Below, in pieces: positions 1 to 7,493 of a stretch of DNA of 37,984 nt. Location: the NCBI GenBank assembly GCA_021795235.1, contig JAJYPP010000029.1, forward strand, positions 1-37,984, in the 5' to 3' direction. Position 1 is the first letter of the stretch. Each line of letters begins with the position of its first letter. The position numbers and the translations under genes were made by a program. The notes beneath the pieces were generated by a model. The model had not been told where the DNA came from and did not search any database. It worked only from the letters and a program-made list of their open reading frames with translations. This DNA comes from a bacterium. GTDB lineage: Bacteria > Chloroflexota > Dormibacteria > Aeolococcales > Bog-877.

Positions 1-649
1 CCGCACCAAGTGTGACTCATCGAACGTACGTGTCAGACAAGGAACCCACGCCAAGGTGATACCTCCTTCCAATGGTGGAGCTGAAGCCTGTTGGACTCAG
101 CTCTACTCTGGCGGATCACCCACATAATGAGCAGTTGAGCGCGCTGTCGGCCAGTGCCGGCCAACCCGAGGGTGGGCGCGGTATGCGGTACGAGGTGACC
201 GGTGAGGACGAGGACAGCTCTCGCTCCTGGGAGTCCGACCACGTCCGGGACTTGCTTTCGGTGGTGATCAGCTTTCCGGAGCGCCTCTATGGGCTGCGCT
301 CAGCCCCTGCGCCCCAAACCCGGGTTGCGGGGGCTGAAGCGGCGTGAGCGGCGAGGTCCCCGCGGAGGCGCCGGTTGTGGACCCAGGGATCTTCCCGCTG
401 CTCTGGGCTTTGCACTGAGGAGTGGTCCACCGCCGTGCGTGAGGTCTACCGGCGGGTGGTGATTCGGAGAGAGCCGTGATTCACCCAGGGCCAGGACGGG
501 GTCAGGAGCGAGCTGATCGTCCGCTCGCGGGCCGGCCTGCGCTGCCTACCGCGCCGGCTGGCGCGTCGACTCTCCAGCTTTGCTTACAACAGGAGCTGCG
601 TGCGCTCCAATCCCGGCGGGCCCGCGTCCGGCCGGTAAGATCGGTGACG
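1..649. other. Stretch without a supported gene
   Basis: Short open frames occur on both strands, but none has a recognisable domain, a good ribosome-binding site and a plausible length together. The frame at 72-347 (+) has an in-frame stop just upstream (57-59) and ends in an Ala/Pro-rich tail, so it is not called. Bases 18-35 contain a CGTACG core next to CATCG, loosely like the reverse complement of the left end of repeats A and B. This might mean that a related element lies just left of the window, but the match is weak. Confidence 0.5.
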
Positions 650-727
650 GCGGACCACAGGTTGCGCGACCGGGCCGCTGCTCTGAGGTTGGTCCGCTGA
701 CGTGGCGTCGCCGAGGAGGCGCGGACC
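650..727 (+). promoter_or_regulatory. Candidate structured leader before the aminotransferase gene
   Basis: GCGGACCA (650-657) pairs perfectly with TGGTCCGC (690-697), 8 bp. The 7-nt core of the second arm, GGTCCGC (691-697), can instead pair perfectly with GCGGACC (721-727), enclosing a GACG/CGTC mini-hairpin. The two helices exclude each other, and the last arm ends about 18 nt before the GTG start at 746. This is the layout of a switchable 5' leader, but no known RNA family is recognised. Chance pairing in GC-rich DNA is possible. Confidence 0.35.
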
Positions 728-745
728 GGGCTGAGGGTTGCCAAA

Positions 746-1984
746 GTGGAGCTGCACGTGGATCGAGACGACCAGCGGATCGACCTGGACGTAGAGCGCA
801 TCCGCGCCGATTTTCCGGCCCTGGGCGACGGCTACTCGTATCTGGACGGGGCTGCCGGGACCCAGACCCCGAGTCCGGTGATAGACGCTATCGCCGGGGC
901 CTACCGGGGGGGCCTCAGCAACACCCGGGGCTTCTTCCCCGCCAGCCACCGCAGCGACGAGATCGTGAGCGAGTGTCGGCGCGCCATCGCCGACCTGGTT
1001 GGCGGGGTTCCTCAGGGAGTGGTGCTGGGACCCAACATGACCACTCTCACCTACAGAGTGGCGGGTGCTCTGCGCAAGACCTGGCGCCCCGGCGACGAGG
1101 TGGTGGTGTCCCAGCTTGACCACGATGCCGACGTCCGACCCTGGATCCAGGCCGCGGCTGCGGCCGGAGCGGTGGTCCGCTGGGCCCGGGTGGATCCCGT
1201 GACCGGCGAGCTGCCGTGGGAGCAGTACCGCGAGCTGGTTGGGGAGCGCACCAGGGTCGTCGCCGTGACCGCGGCCAGCAATGTCCTGGGGACCCGACCT
1301 GAGGTGGGTCGCATCTCCCAACTCGCCCATGCCGTCGGTGCTCTCACCTACGTGGACGGGGTGCACAGCACCCCCCACTTCGGAGTGGACATAGCCTCGT
1401 TGGGCGCGGACTTCTATGTCACCTCCGCCTACAAGTGGTGCGGACCGCACGTCGGGGCGCTGGTGGCCGAGCCAGCCCTGCTGGAGACCTTGGAGCCGGA
1501 CAAGCTGATTCCGTCCAGCGATCTCGTCCCCGAGCGATTCGAGCTGGGGACGCCGGCCCTGGCTAATCTGGCCGGAGTGACGGCGGCGGTGGACCATCTG
1601 GCCGGAGCGGTGCCGCAGTCTACGGGCTCGCGCCGCGAGCGCCTGCTGCGGTCGATGGCGGCCGTGGAGAGCTATGAGCGGCGGCTATTCCAGGTCATGC
1701 TGGACGGGCTGGAAGAGATGGACCACGTCACTCTCCATGGCCACTCCTCCCGCCGAGCGCCCACCGCCTACTTTCAGGTTCTCGGCCACAGCCCTGACCA
1801 GGTTGCGGAGATCCTTGCTGGGCGCCGGATCAATGTGTGGAGCGGCGACAACTATGCCTGGGAGCTGGTGGGGGCGCTGGGGCTGCGGCCGGCCGATGGG
1901 GCGGTGCGAGCGGGGCTGGTTCACTACAACGATCACCGCGACGTGGACCGTCTGCTGGAAGCCGTGTCGACCTTGCGCCGCTGA
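746..1984 (+). CDS. Class V aminotransferase, cysteine-desulfurase-like (VC1184-type)
   Basis: This is a 412-aa PLP-dependent fold-type I enzyme. The N-terminus carries YLDGAAGTQTP (residues 32-42). The Asp-Gly-x-His pair is VDGVH (203-207), and the Schiff-base lysine is K230 in TSAYKWCGPH. The C-terminal part (VWSGDNYAWEL, then RAGLVHYNDHRDVDRLL) matches the VC1184 subfamily of cysteine desulfurase-like proteins. The mobile loop that bears the catalytic Cys in true IscS/SufS desulfurases (RxGHHC) is replaced by WSGDNYA with no Cys, so sulfur transfer cannot be assumed and the substrate is unknown. The GTG at 746 follows a weak GAGGG; a second in-frame GTG lies at 758. The gene stands alone and converges on pncB. 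Confidence 0.85.
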   Translation: MELHVDRDDQRIDLDVERIRADFPALGDGYSYLDGAAGTQTPSPVIDAIAGAYRGGLSNTRGFFPASHRSDEIVSECRRAIADLVGGVPQGVVLGPNMTTLTYRVAGALRKTWRPGDEVVVSQLDHDADVRPWIQAAAAAGAVVRWARVDPVTGELPWEQYRELVGERTRVVAVTAASNVLGTRPEVGRISQLAHAVGALTYVDGVHSTPHFGVDIASLGADFYVTSAYKWCGPHVGALVAEPALLETLEPDKLIPSSDLVPERFELGTPALANLAGVTAAVDHLAGAVPQSTGSRRERLLRSMAAVESYERRLFQVMLDGLEEMDHVTLHGHSSRRAPTAYFQVLGHSPDQVAEILAGRRINVWSGDNYAWELVGALGLRPADGAVRAGLVHYNDHRDVDRLLEAVSTLRR

Positions 1985-1991
1985 CGGGAAT

Positions 1992-2017
1992 CGCAGACGG
2001 GCGCGGCCCTGTCTGCG
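1992..2017. terminator. Stem-loop between convergent genes
   Basis: CGCAGAC (1992-1998) and GTCTGCG (2011-2017) form a 7-bp perfect stem with a 12-nt GC-rich loop, in the 45 bp between the stops of the aminotransferase gene (+) and pncB (-). There is no T-run on either side, so its role as a bidirectional terminator rests on position and symmetry only. Confidence 0.4.
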
Positions 2018-2029
2018 GGCAGCTGGTGA

Positions 2030-3445
2030 TCAGGGAGCGGCCGCTGCCAGAGTCAGGTCCACCACCTCGGTCAGGCGCTTCAGGTCGGCGCTCGGCGTCA
2101 CCGGGTAGGGCGGCGGCGCCTGCAGCCGCTTCAGGTCCGGCGGTAGCTGATCCCACTGGCCCTCGAAGTGCAGGTGGGCCGCGCTCAGGGTTCGGCGGCC
2201 GGCCTTGGTCCGGCGCCCTCCCGCCATGACCGCCTCCACCAGCGGGTGTGCCCCGGGCTCCGGCGGTCGCTCGGCCGCCAGGCAGAGGAGGTCGCCAGAC
2301 CAGTCGGAGCGGCGATGGACCTGCTTGGCCCCAGGCCAGGTCTCCTTGCCGGTGGACGTCTTGCGCACCGGGCGGTCGCCATGGAGTACCAGTTTGTACA
2401 CCGTCTCCAGGGTGGGCACCCCGCCGGCCGCGCCCAGGGTGGTGCCCACCCCGAAGCCGTCGATGGGAGCGCTTTCCTGCGCCAGCAGCTGATGGATCCG
2501 GTGCTCGTCAAGGCCCCCGCTGACGAAGATGATCAGGCTTGGGAAGCCAGCCTCGTCCAAGCGCCGCCGGGCCATCCGGGAGAGCTCCGCGAGGTCGCCG
2601 GAGTCGATGCGGATCCCATGCAGCTCCACCCCCTGCTGGCGCATCTCCTTCGCCACCTGGATGGCGTTGTCCAGGCCTCGGGAAGTGTCGTAGGTGTCAA
2701 CCAGGAGCAGGGTCTTCTCCCGGAAGGCGGCGGCGAAGCGCCGGAAGGCGGTCAGCTCGTCGTCATGCGCCTGCACGAACGAGTGGGCCATGGTGCCGCT
2801 GGCGGGAAGCCCATAGAGGTCAGCCCCGGCCACGTTGCTGGTGCCGGCCAGGCCGACCAAGCGGGAGCAGCGGGACACCTTCATCCCGGCGTCGACCCCG
2901 GGGGCGCGCCGAAGGGCGAAGTCCACCACCGGTCGGCCCATCGCCGCATGCCGACAGCGTGCGGCCTCGGTGGCGAGCCCGGTCTGCAGCGTCACCTGGT
3001 TGAGCAGGTAGGTCTCAGCCAGCTGCGCGATCCCCAAGGGGCCGTCCAGCTCAAGTATCGGCTCCCCCGGGAAGACGATGGTCCCCTCCGGGACCGCCCG
3101 CACCCGACCCTGGAACCTCAGCTGTCCCAACCAGTCCAGGAAGGCCGGCGAGAAGTCTCCAAGGCGGCCAACCGCAGCCAGATCGGCGGCCGAGAAGCGC
3201 AGCCGCTCGAGCCAGGTGAGGCAGTCGTCCAGGCCAGCCGCGACCAGGTATCCCCACCCAGGTGGCAGAGAGCGCGCGAACAGGCTGAAGGTGGCGGGGT
3301 CGTCGGCCATGCCCTCGAGTAGATACGAGTCCGCCATGGTCAGCTCGTAGAGGTCGAGGAGCAGCGCCGTCGACGGGGTGGCGTCCGGCGATGTCCGGCC
3401 CTCTCGGGTGGTGTCGGGATCGGGGACCTGGCTCTGGGTGCTCAC
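2030..3445 (-). CDS. pncB: Nicotinate phosphoribosyltransferase
   Basis: The 471-aa protein joins nicotinate to PRPP to give nicotinate mononucleotide, the salvage entry into NAD synthesis (Preiss-Handler route), in the cytoplasm. Visible family features are LLLDLYELTMADSYL (28-42), the catalytic histidine in GTMAHSF (H221), VDTYDTSRGLDNA (249-261), GIRIDSGDL and the phosphate-binding GFGVGTTLG. Length and order fit the bacterial NAPRTase family. It starts with GTG, 22 bp after the stop of prfC on the same strand, so the two are probably co-transcribed. The first 25 residues are polar and non-conserved; an internal start is possible. Confidence 0.93.
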   Translation of the reverse strand: MSTQSQVPDPDTTREGRTSPDATPSTALLLDLYELTMADSYLLEGMADDPATFSLFARSLPPGWGYLVAAGLDDCLTWLERLRFSAADLAAVGRLGDFSPAFLDWLGQLRFQGRVRAVPEGTIVFPGEPILELDGPLGIAQLAETYLLNQVTLQTGLATEAARCRHAAMGRPVVDFALRRAPGVDAGMKVSRCSRLVGLAGTSNVAGADLYGLPASGTMAHSFVQAHDDELTAFRRFAAAFREKTLLLVDTYDTSRGLDNAIQVAKEMRQQGVELHGIRIDSGDLAELSRMARRRLDEAGFPSLIIFVSGGLDEHRIHQLLAQESAPIDGFGVGTTLGAAGGVPTLETVYKLVLHGDRPVRKTSTGKETWPGAKQVHRRSDWSGDLLCLAAERPPEPGAHPLVEAVMAGGRRTKAGRRTLSAAHLHFEGQWDQLPPDLKRLQAPPPYPVTPSADLKRLTEVVDLTLAAAAP

Positions 3446-3467
3446 GGTGTTGCCCTCAACGATACGG

Positions 3468-5072
3468 TCAATCGGTCAGGATGGAGTCAAGAACCCATTC
3501 GGGGTGCTCACCGTGCAGGTGGTCGAGCCAGAACGGGCTTTCAAAGGCCGCCAGCAGGGTGCCGTCGGTGCGGCGCAGGACCTTCACCCCTCGGGTTGAC
3601 CGCAGGGCCAGAGCGGTGCCGGCGTCCGTCCTGCGGGCGAGCCGATGAGGGGTGAGAGTGAGGCGAACCGGGGCTCCGTACTCCGAGCTCAGCCGGTGCG
3701 AGAGCACCTCAAACTGCATCTCGCCGACCGCCGCCAGGATCGGTGCGGGGTCGCCCTCGGGGTCGTGCAGCACCTGCACCACTCCCTCCTGCTCCAGCTG
3801 GGAGAGGCCCTTGCGGAACTGCTTGTAACGGGAGGTGTCCTGGGGCCTGGCGGTGGCGAAGAGCTCGGGTGCGAAGGTCGGAATGGCCGGGTAGGTGACC
3901 GGTTCAGCCGCGTAGAGGGTGTCGCCGATCCTCAACTCGGTGGCGTTGACCAGACCCACCACGTCGCCCGGGTAGGCCTCGTCCACGGTATTGCGGTCAG
4001 CCCCGAACATCGAGGCCGCGTACTTGGTGGAAAAGGGGCGGCCGCTGGGCTGATGGATCACGGTCTCGCCGCGCTCGAACCGGCCCGAGCAGACCCGTAC
4101 GAAGGCCACGTGGTCCCGGTGGGCGCGGTCCATATTCGCCTGGATCTTGAACACGAACCCTGAGAAGGGCGCCTGGAGCGGGCGGGGTGCGCCGGTGGTG
4201 TCCGGGCGGGGTGAGGGTGGCGGCGCCAGCCCCACCAGCGCTTGGAGCAGGTGGTGGACTCCGAAGTTGGTGAGCGCCGACCCCACGAACACCGGGCTTG
4301 AGTCTCCCGCCAGAAACGAGGGCAGGTCGAGGCTGGATCCGACCGCGGTCAGCAGGTCGACCTCGTCCTTCGCCAGCGGCCATGCCTGGGGCTCCTCGCG
4401 GGCCGCCTGATCGGCGGACAACAGCTCCTCCGGAGCCACGGTGCTGCCCCTGGTGGTCCTGGTGAAGCGCACGAACTGACCACTTCGGCGGTCGATCACG
4501 CCGCGGAAGTCCCCGGGGATGCCCACCGGCCAGGTGACAGGAGTGGGCCTGAGCCCGATCTGCGCTTGGATCTCATCCAGCAGCTCCAGGGGAGGACGCC
4601 CGGGACGGTCGAGCTTGTTCAGGAAGGTGATGATGGGCAGCCGCCGCGCCCGGCAAACCTCGAAGAGCTTCAGAGTCTGGGCTTCGATGCCCTTGGCGAC
4701 GTCGAGGACCATGACCGCCGCGTCGGCGGCGGCCAGGACGCGGTAGGTGTCCTCGGAGAAGTCGCGGTGGCCCGGGGTGTCAAGCAGGTTCAGGACATGG
4801 TCCAAATAGCGGAACTGAATCGCGGTGGAGGTGATGGAGATGCCGCGCTGCTGCTCCATGGCCATCCAGTCGGAGGTCGCTCGACGCCTGCCCTCCCGGG
4901 CCTTCACCGCCCCGGCCTCCTGCACCGCTCCGGAGTACAGCAGGAACTTCTCGGTGAGGGTGGTCTTGCCGGCATCTGGATGGCTGATGATCGCGAAGGT
5001 GCGGCGCTTGCTCGCCTCTTCGAGCACCAGGGAGCTTTCAGACAAGGTGGCGGTGTCGCGTGACGGTGCCAT
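3468..5072 (-). CDS. prfC: Peptide chain release factor 3 (RF3), GTPase
   Basis: This 534-aa translational GTPase recycles RF1/RF2 from the ribosome after peptide release. G-domain motifs are all present: the P-loop SHPDAGKT (30-37), switch-II DTPGH (98-102) and NKLD (152-155), with the RF3-typical QQRGISIT (74-81) ahead of DTPGH. The C-terminal half carries domain 2 and 3 features such as GDVVGLVN and GVVQVLHDP. The size is close to the roughly 530 aa of the family. It starts with ATG and is the first gene of a prfC-pncB pair. Nothing appears degenerate. Confidence 0.95.
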   Translation of the reverse strand: MAPSRDTATLSESSLVLEEASKRRTFAIISHPDAGKTTLTEKFLLYSGAVQEAGAVKAREGRRRATSDWMAMEQQRGISITSTAIQFRYLDHVLNLLDTPGHRDFSEDTYRVLAAADAAVMVLDVAKGIEAQTLKLFEVCRARRLPIITFLNKLDRPGRPPLELLDEIQAQIGLRPTPVTWPVGIPGDFRGVIDRRSGQFVRFTRTTRGSTVAPEELLSADQAAREEPQAWPLAKDEVDLLTAVGSSLDLPSFLAGDSSPVFVGSALTNFGVHHLLQALVGLAPPPSPRPDTTGAPRPLQAPFSGFVFKIQANMDRAHRDHVAFVRVCSGRFERGETVIHQPSGRPFSTKYAASMFGADRNTVDEAYPGDVVGLVNATELRIGDTLYAAEPVTYPAIPTFAPELFATARPQDTSRYKQFRKGLSQLEQEGVVQVLHDPEGDPAPILAAVGEMQFEVLSHRLSSEYGAPVRLTLTPHRLARRTDAGTALALRSTRGVKVLRRTDGTLLAAFESPFWLDHLHGEHPEWVLDSILTD

Positions 5073-5500
5073 GGGGCCTCCGCGCCGGATGGTGCAACGT
5101 GAGTTCCTCTCGGGGCTGCAGCGCGGCGCCCGCTTGCGGAGCCGGCGATGACCTGCCGTGATGCTGGTGCGACGGACCAGAGCCGTCGGCTCTCTGATCT
5201 CAGTTTACCGTTGCCACCTGGTGACCTCCGGCAAGCGGCCCTCCACGGTACCCACTGGTGAGGTCCCAGTGGCTCATGGCAGCCGTTGACTGACCCACTT
5301 TGGCTGGCCATGTTTGGCGAGCCCAGGAGATCTCGGGTAGCGGTCCCGCCTGCAAGTTCATCAGGGCTATCCACAGCACGTCTTCTGAGCAACTGGTTCT
5401 CGCCCCGACCCTGGGGTCTGCGCCGGCCCATTGGCGGCCAGGTTGGGCCGCCCGGCTGGACGGGCCGGCCAAGGGCGGCGCGAGGGGGACTTCCTGCGTG
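5073..5500. other. Divergent intergenic region, prfC / dioxygenase
   Basis: No coding sequence is supported in this 430-bp spacer. It must hold the prfC promoter on the minus strand, but no clear -35/-10 pair was found. A perfect 7-bp inverted repeat, CCACTGG (5252-5258) and CCAGTGG (5266-5272) with a 7-nt spacer, lies within it and could be an operator or a short RNA hairpin. A single DnaA-box-like CTATCCACA near 5369-5377 is isolated and is not taken as an origin. Confidence 0.5.
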
Positions 5501-5501
5501 A

Positions 5502-5537
5502 TTGCTTGCGCATGCAAAGGGATATCATTGCGATGAT
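5502..5537 (+). promoter_or_regulatory. Promoter with overlapping dyad ahead of the dioxygenase gene
   Basis: A TATCAT -10-like hexamer (5523-5528) has a dyad directly upstream: TTGC-GCAT-GCAA (5506-5517), of the kind bound by MarR/HxlR-type repressors. A second dyad, ATCAT-TGCG-ATGAT (5524-5537), overlaps the -10. The -35 is uncertain (TTGCTT or TGATTG). The arrangement suggests repression by a small winged-helix regulator that is not encoded nearby. This is inference from symmetry. Confidence 0.4.
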
Positions 5538-5579
5538 GGGACTGGCCCAAGCTCCCAGCCCGAATCGCAGGAGCATGTG

Positions 5580-6389
5580 ATGACCGTCACCAACCCGGCG
5601 GCGACCCCGGCTGGCAGGATGCCGGTCCTCTACCTGAGTCATGGCGCTCCCACCCTGGCCGACGACCAGCTCTGGAAGGGTCAGCTGGCCAACTGGTCAA
5701 CGGCGCTGGCCCGGCCGGCAGCGATCCTGATGGTCTCGGCCCACTGGGAGGAGGCGCCGCTGACGGTGTCCGCCACCAGGCGGGTACCCCTGGTCTATGA
5801 CTTCTGGGGCTTCCCGCAGCGCTACTACCAGGTGACCTACCGGGCGCCCACCGCGCCCGGGCTGGCGGAGCGGGTGCGCGAGCTGCTGTCGGACCCAGGC
5901 CGCCCGGTCCGGGAGGCCGGGGAGCGCGGCCTGGACCACGGCGCCTACGTGCCGCTGGTGGAGATGTACCCCGCCGCCGACATCCCGGTCCTGCAGCTGT
6001 CCATGCCAACGCTGGACCCGGAGTCGTTGATGGCCATGGGCAGGCGGCTGGCCCCGCTGCGGGACGAGGGGGTCCTCATCGTCGGCAGCGGATTCTTCAC
6101 CCACAACCTGCACGCCCTGATGGAGGCCCCCGAGCCTGATTCTCGCCCCCCGGCCTGGTCGGAGGAGTTCGACCAGTGGGGACGCGAGGCCCTGGACGCC
6201 CTCGACGTCGACGCTCTGGTGGACTTCCAGCAGAGGGCACCGGCGGGAGACCTGGCCCACCCTCGGACGGAGCACTTCGCGCCGCTGTTCGTCACCCTCG
6301 GGGCCGGCGAGGCCGATCTGCCCAGCCGGCGCGCCGTCATCGAGGGCTTCTGGCACGGGCTGGCCAAGAGGTCGATCCAGATCGGCTGA
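5580..6389 (+). CDS. LigB-family extradiol dioxygenase, 4,5-DOPA dioxygenase-like
   Basis: The 269-aa protein belongs to the class III extradiol ring-cleavage (LigB/DODA/YgiD) family of metal-dependent, single-domain enzymes that open catechol-type rings. Conserved metal-site histidines are seen in YLSHGAP near the N-terminus, VSAHWEE, GLDHGAYVPL and TFL-type GFFTHNL. The ATG at 5580 was chosen because AGGAG lies 6 nt upstream; an open frame extending back to 5502 crosses the promoter and is not used. The natural substrate is not evident; E. coli YgiD acts on DOPA in vitro. It is followed by the DUF5522-like gene after 36 bp. Confidence 0.88.
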   Translation: MTVTNPAATPAGRMPVLYLSHGAPTLADDQLWKGQLANWSTALARPAAILMVSAHWEEAPLTVSATRRVPLVYDFWGFPQRYYQVTYRAPTAPGLAERVRELLSDPGRPVREAGERGLDHGAYVPLVEMYPAADIPVLQLSMPTLDPESLMAMGRRLAPLRDEGVLIVGSGFFTHNLHALMEAPEPDSRPPAWSEEFDQWGREALDALDVDALVDFQQRAPAGDLAHPRTEHFAPLFVTLGAGEADLPSRRAVIEGFWHGLAKRSIQIG

Positions 6390-6425
6390 TCCGGCGCCGC
6401 CTCGCCCGCCAGGTAGGATCGCGAG

Positions 6426-6653
6426 GTGGCTCGCACTTCCGCTCGGCCGCTCGACGTCCCTCATCCGCTGCGTCTGCCGCCGTCGCACCCGAGGTACCTG
6501 GAGATCCTGGAGTTGCACCGCCGCGCCATGCATTCCGGCCTCGATACCTACCGGGACCCGGATTCCGGTCTGCAGGTGCTGACGGCCGCTCGTTTGCTGG
6601 CCAACCACAGGTGCTGCGGATGCGGTTGCCGGCACTGTCCATACGGGAGATAG
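6426..6653 (+). CDS. Small cysteine-rich DUF5522-like protein
   Basis: A 75-aa protein of unknown function. The N-terminal part carries LPPSHPRYLEILELH, the middle LTAARLLANHRCC, and the C-terminus ends in a Cys cluster (CCGCGCRHCPYGR). This is the pattern I recall for the short DUF5522 family, where the CxxxCRHCPY end suggests a metal site. It starts with GTG and ends 6 bp before the PP-loop ATPase gene, so the two are probably co-expressed. The function is not known; from its neighbour, a role linked to RNA or cofactor modification is a guess only. Confidence 0.7.
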   Translation: MARTSARPLDVPHPLRLPPSHPRYLEILELHRRAMHSGLDTYRDPDSGLQVLTAARLLANHRCCGCGCRHCPYGR

Positions 6654-6659
6654 GCGCGG

Positions 6660-7376
6660 ATGGGCCGCGCCTTGAGGACCCTGCTGAGCTGGAGCGGTGG
6701 CAAGGACTGTGCGCTGGCTCTGCATGAACTGCTGGCGTCCCAGGACGCCCAGCTCGCCGGGCTCCTGACCACTGTGAACGAGTCCGCCGCCCGGGTCTCC
6801 ATCCACGGTTCTCGGATCGAGTTGGTGCGCCAGCAGGCGGCCCGGCTGGGGCTGCCACTGCTCGAGGTGGCGCTCCCGGATCCCTGCTCCAACCGGGCCT
6901 ATGAGCAGCTCATGGGTGCGGCTCTGAGTCAGGCGGCGGCAGAAGGTGTGGAGGCGGTGGCCTTCGGGGACATCTCTCTGCGGGATGTCAGGGAGTACCG
7001 CGAGACCCAGCTGGCGAGACTCGGACTGAAGGCGATCTTTCCCATCTTCGGGAGAGCAACCTCGGAGGTGGCCCAGGCCCAGATCGGCCTGGGAATCCGG
7101 GCGATCCTCACCTGCGTGGATCAGCGCCGGCTACCCGGCCATTTCGCCGGCCGGCGATTCGATGCCAGCCTGCTGGCTGAGCTTCCTCTTAGTGTGGACC
7201 CATGCGGGGAGTCGGGCGAGTTCCACACTCTGGTTTGGGACTCGCCCGACTTCTCCGATCCGCTGGCGGTCGTGCCGGGCCCGGTGGTGGAGCGGGGCGA
7301 GTTTGTGTTCGCTGACCTGCAACTGGGCCGGGAGCCGCACTCCGCCGATCGAGAAGCCAGCGGGAGCCGACCTTGA
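6660..7376 (+). CDS. PP-loop ATPase, Dph6 / MJ0570-like (diphthine-ammonia ligase family)
   Basis: This 238-aa protein has an N-type ATP-pyrophosphatase fold. The PP-loop SWSGGKD is at residues 9-15; family blocks GDISLRDVREYRE, IFPIFGR and VDPCGESGEFHTLVWD follow. In archaea and eukaryotes this family amidates diphthine on elongation factor 2, but bacteria lack diphthamide, so bacterial members must do something else (ATP-dependent amidation or thiolation of an unknown substrate). The ATG lies 6 bp after the DUF5522-like stop. The C-terminal ~15 residues are polar and probably not conserved. Length matches the family. Confidence 0.85.
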   Translation: MGRALRTLLSWSGGKDCALALHELLASQDAQLAGLLTTVNESAARVSIHGSRIELVRQQAARLGLPLLEVALPDPCSNRAYEQLMGAALSQAAAEGVEAVAFGDISLRDVREYRETQLARLGLKAIFPIFGRATSEVAQAQIGLGIRAILTCVDQRRLPGHFAGRRFDASLLAELPLSVDPCGESGEFHTLVWDSPDFSDPLAVVPGPVVERGEFVFADLQLGREPHSADREASGSRP

Positions 7377-7493
7377 GAGATGGTGGCTTGGCCATCGGTG
7401 GCTGCCTTCCGTCCTGGCTGAGAGCGACCGCTCCCTTCGGCGTCCTCCGGGAAGCTCGCCCAGGGTCGGCAGCGCGGGCATCCGCCCGGCTGG

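Noticed and set aside
1-45. Possible left end of another repeat copy on the minus strand
   Set aside because: Only CATCG and TACGTG match the A/B left end, with a 4-nt insertion, and the rest lies outside the window.
72-347. 91-codon frame near the left edge, possibly a TnpB tail
   Set aside because: It has an in-frame stop at 57-59, no Shine-Dalgarno and no domain; similarity to transposase tails is only impressionistic.
2168-3322. 384-codon plus-strand frame opposite pncB
   Set aside because: It is a shadow of pncB in a GC-rich genome; the composition is biased and no motif is seen.
5369-5377. DnaA-box-like CTATCCACA
   Set aside because: It is a single imperfect site with no cluster of boxes, AT-rich stretch or dnaA/dnaN neighbour, so it is not an origin.
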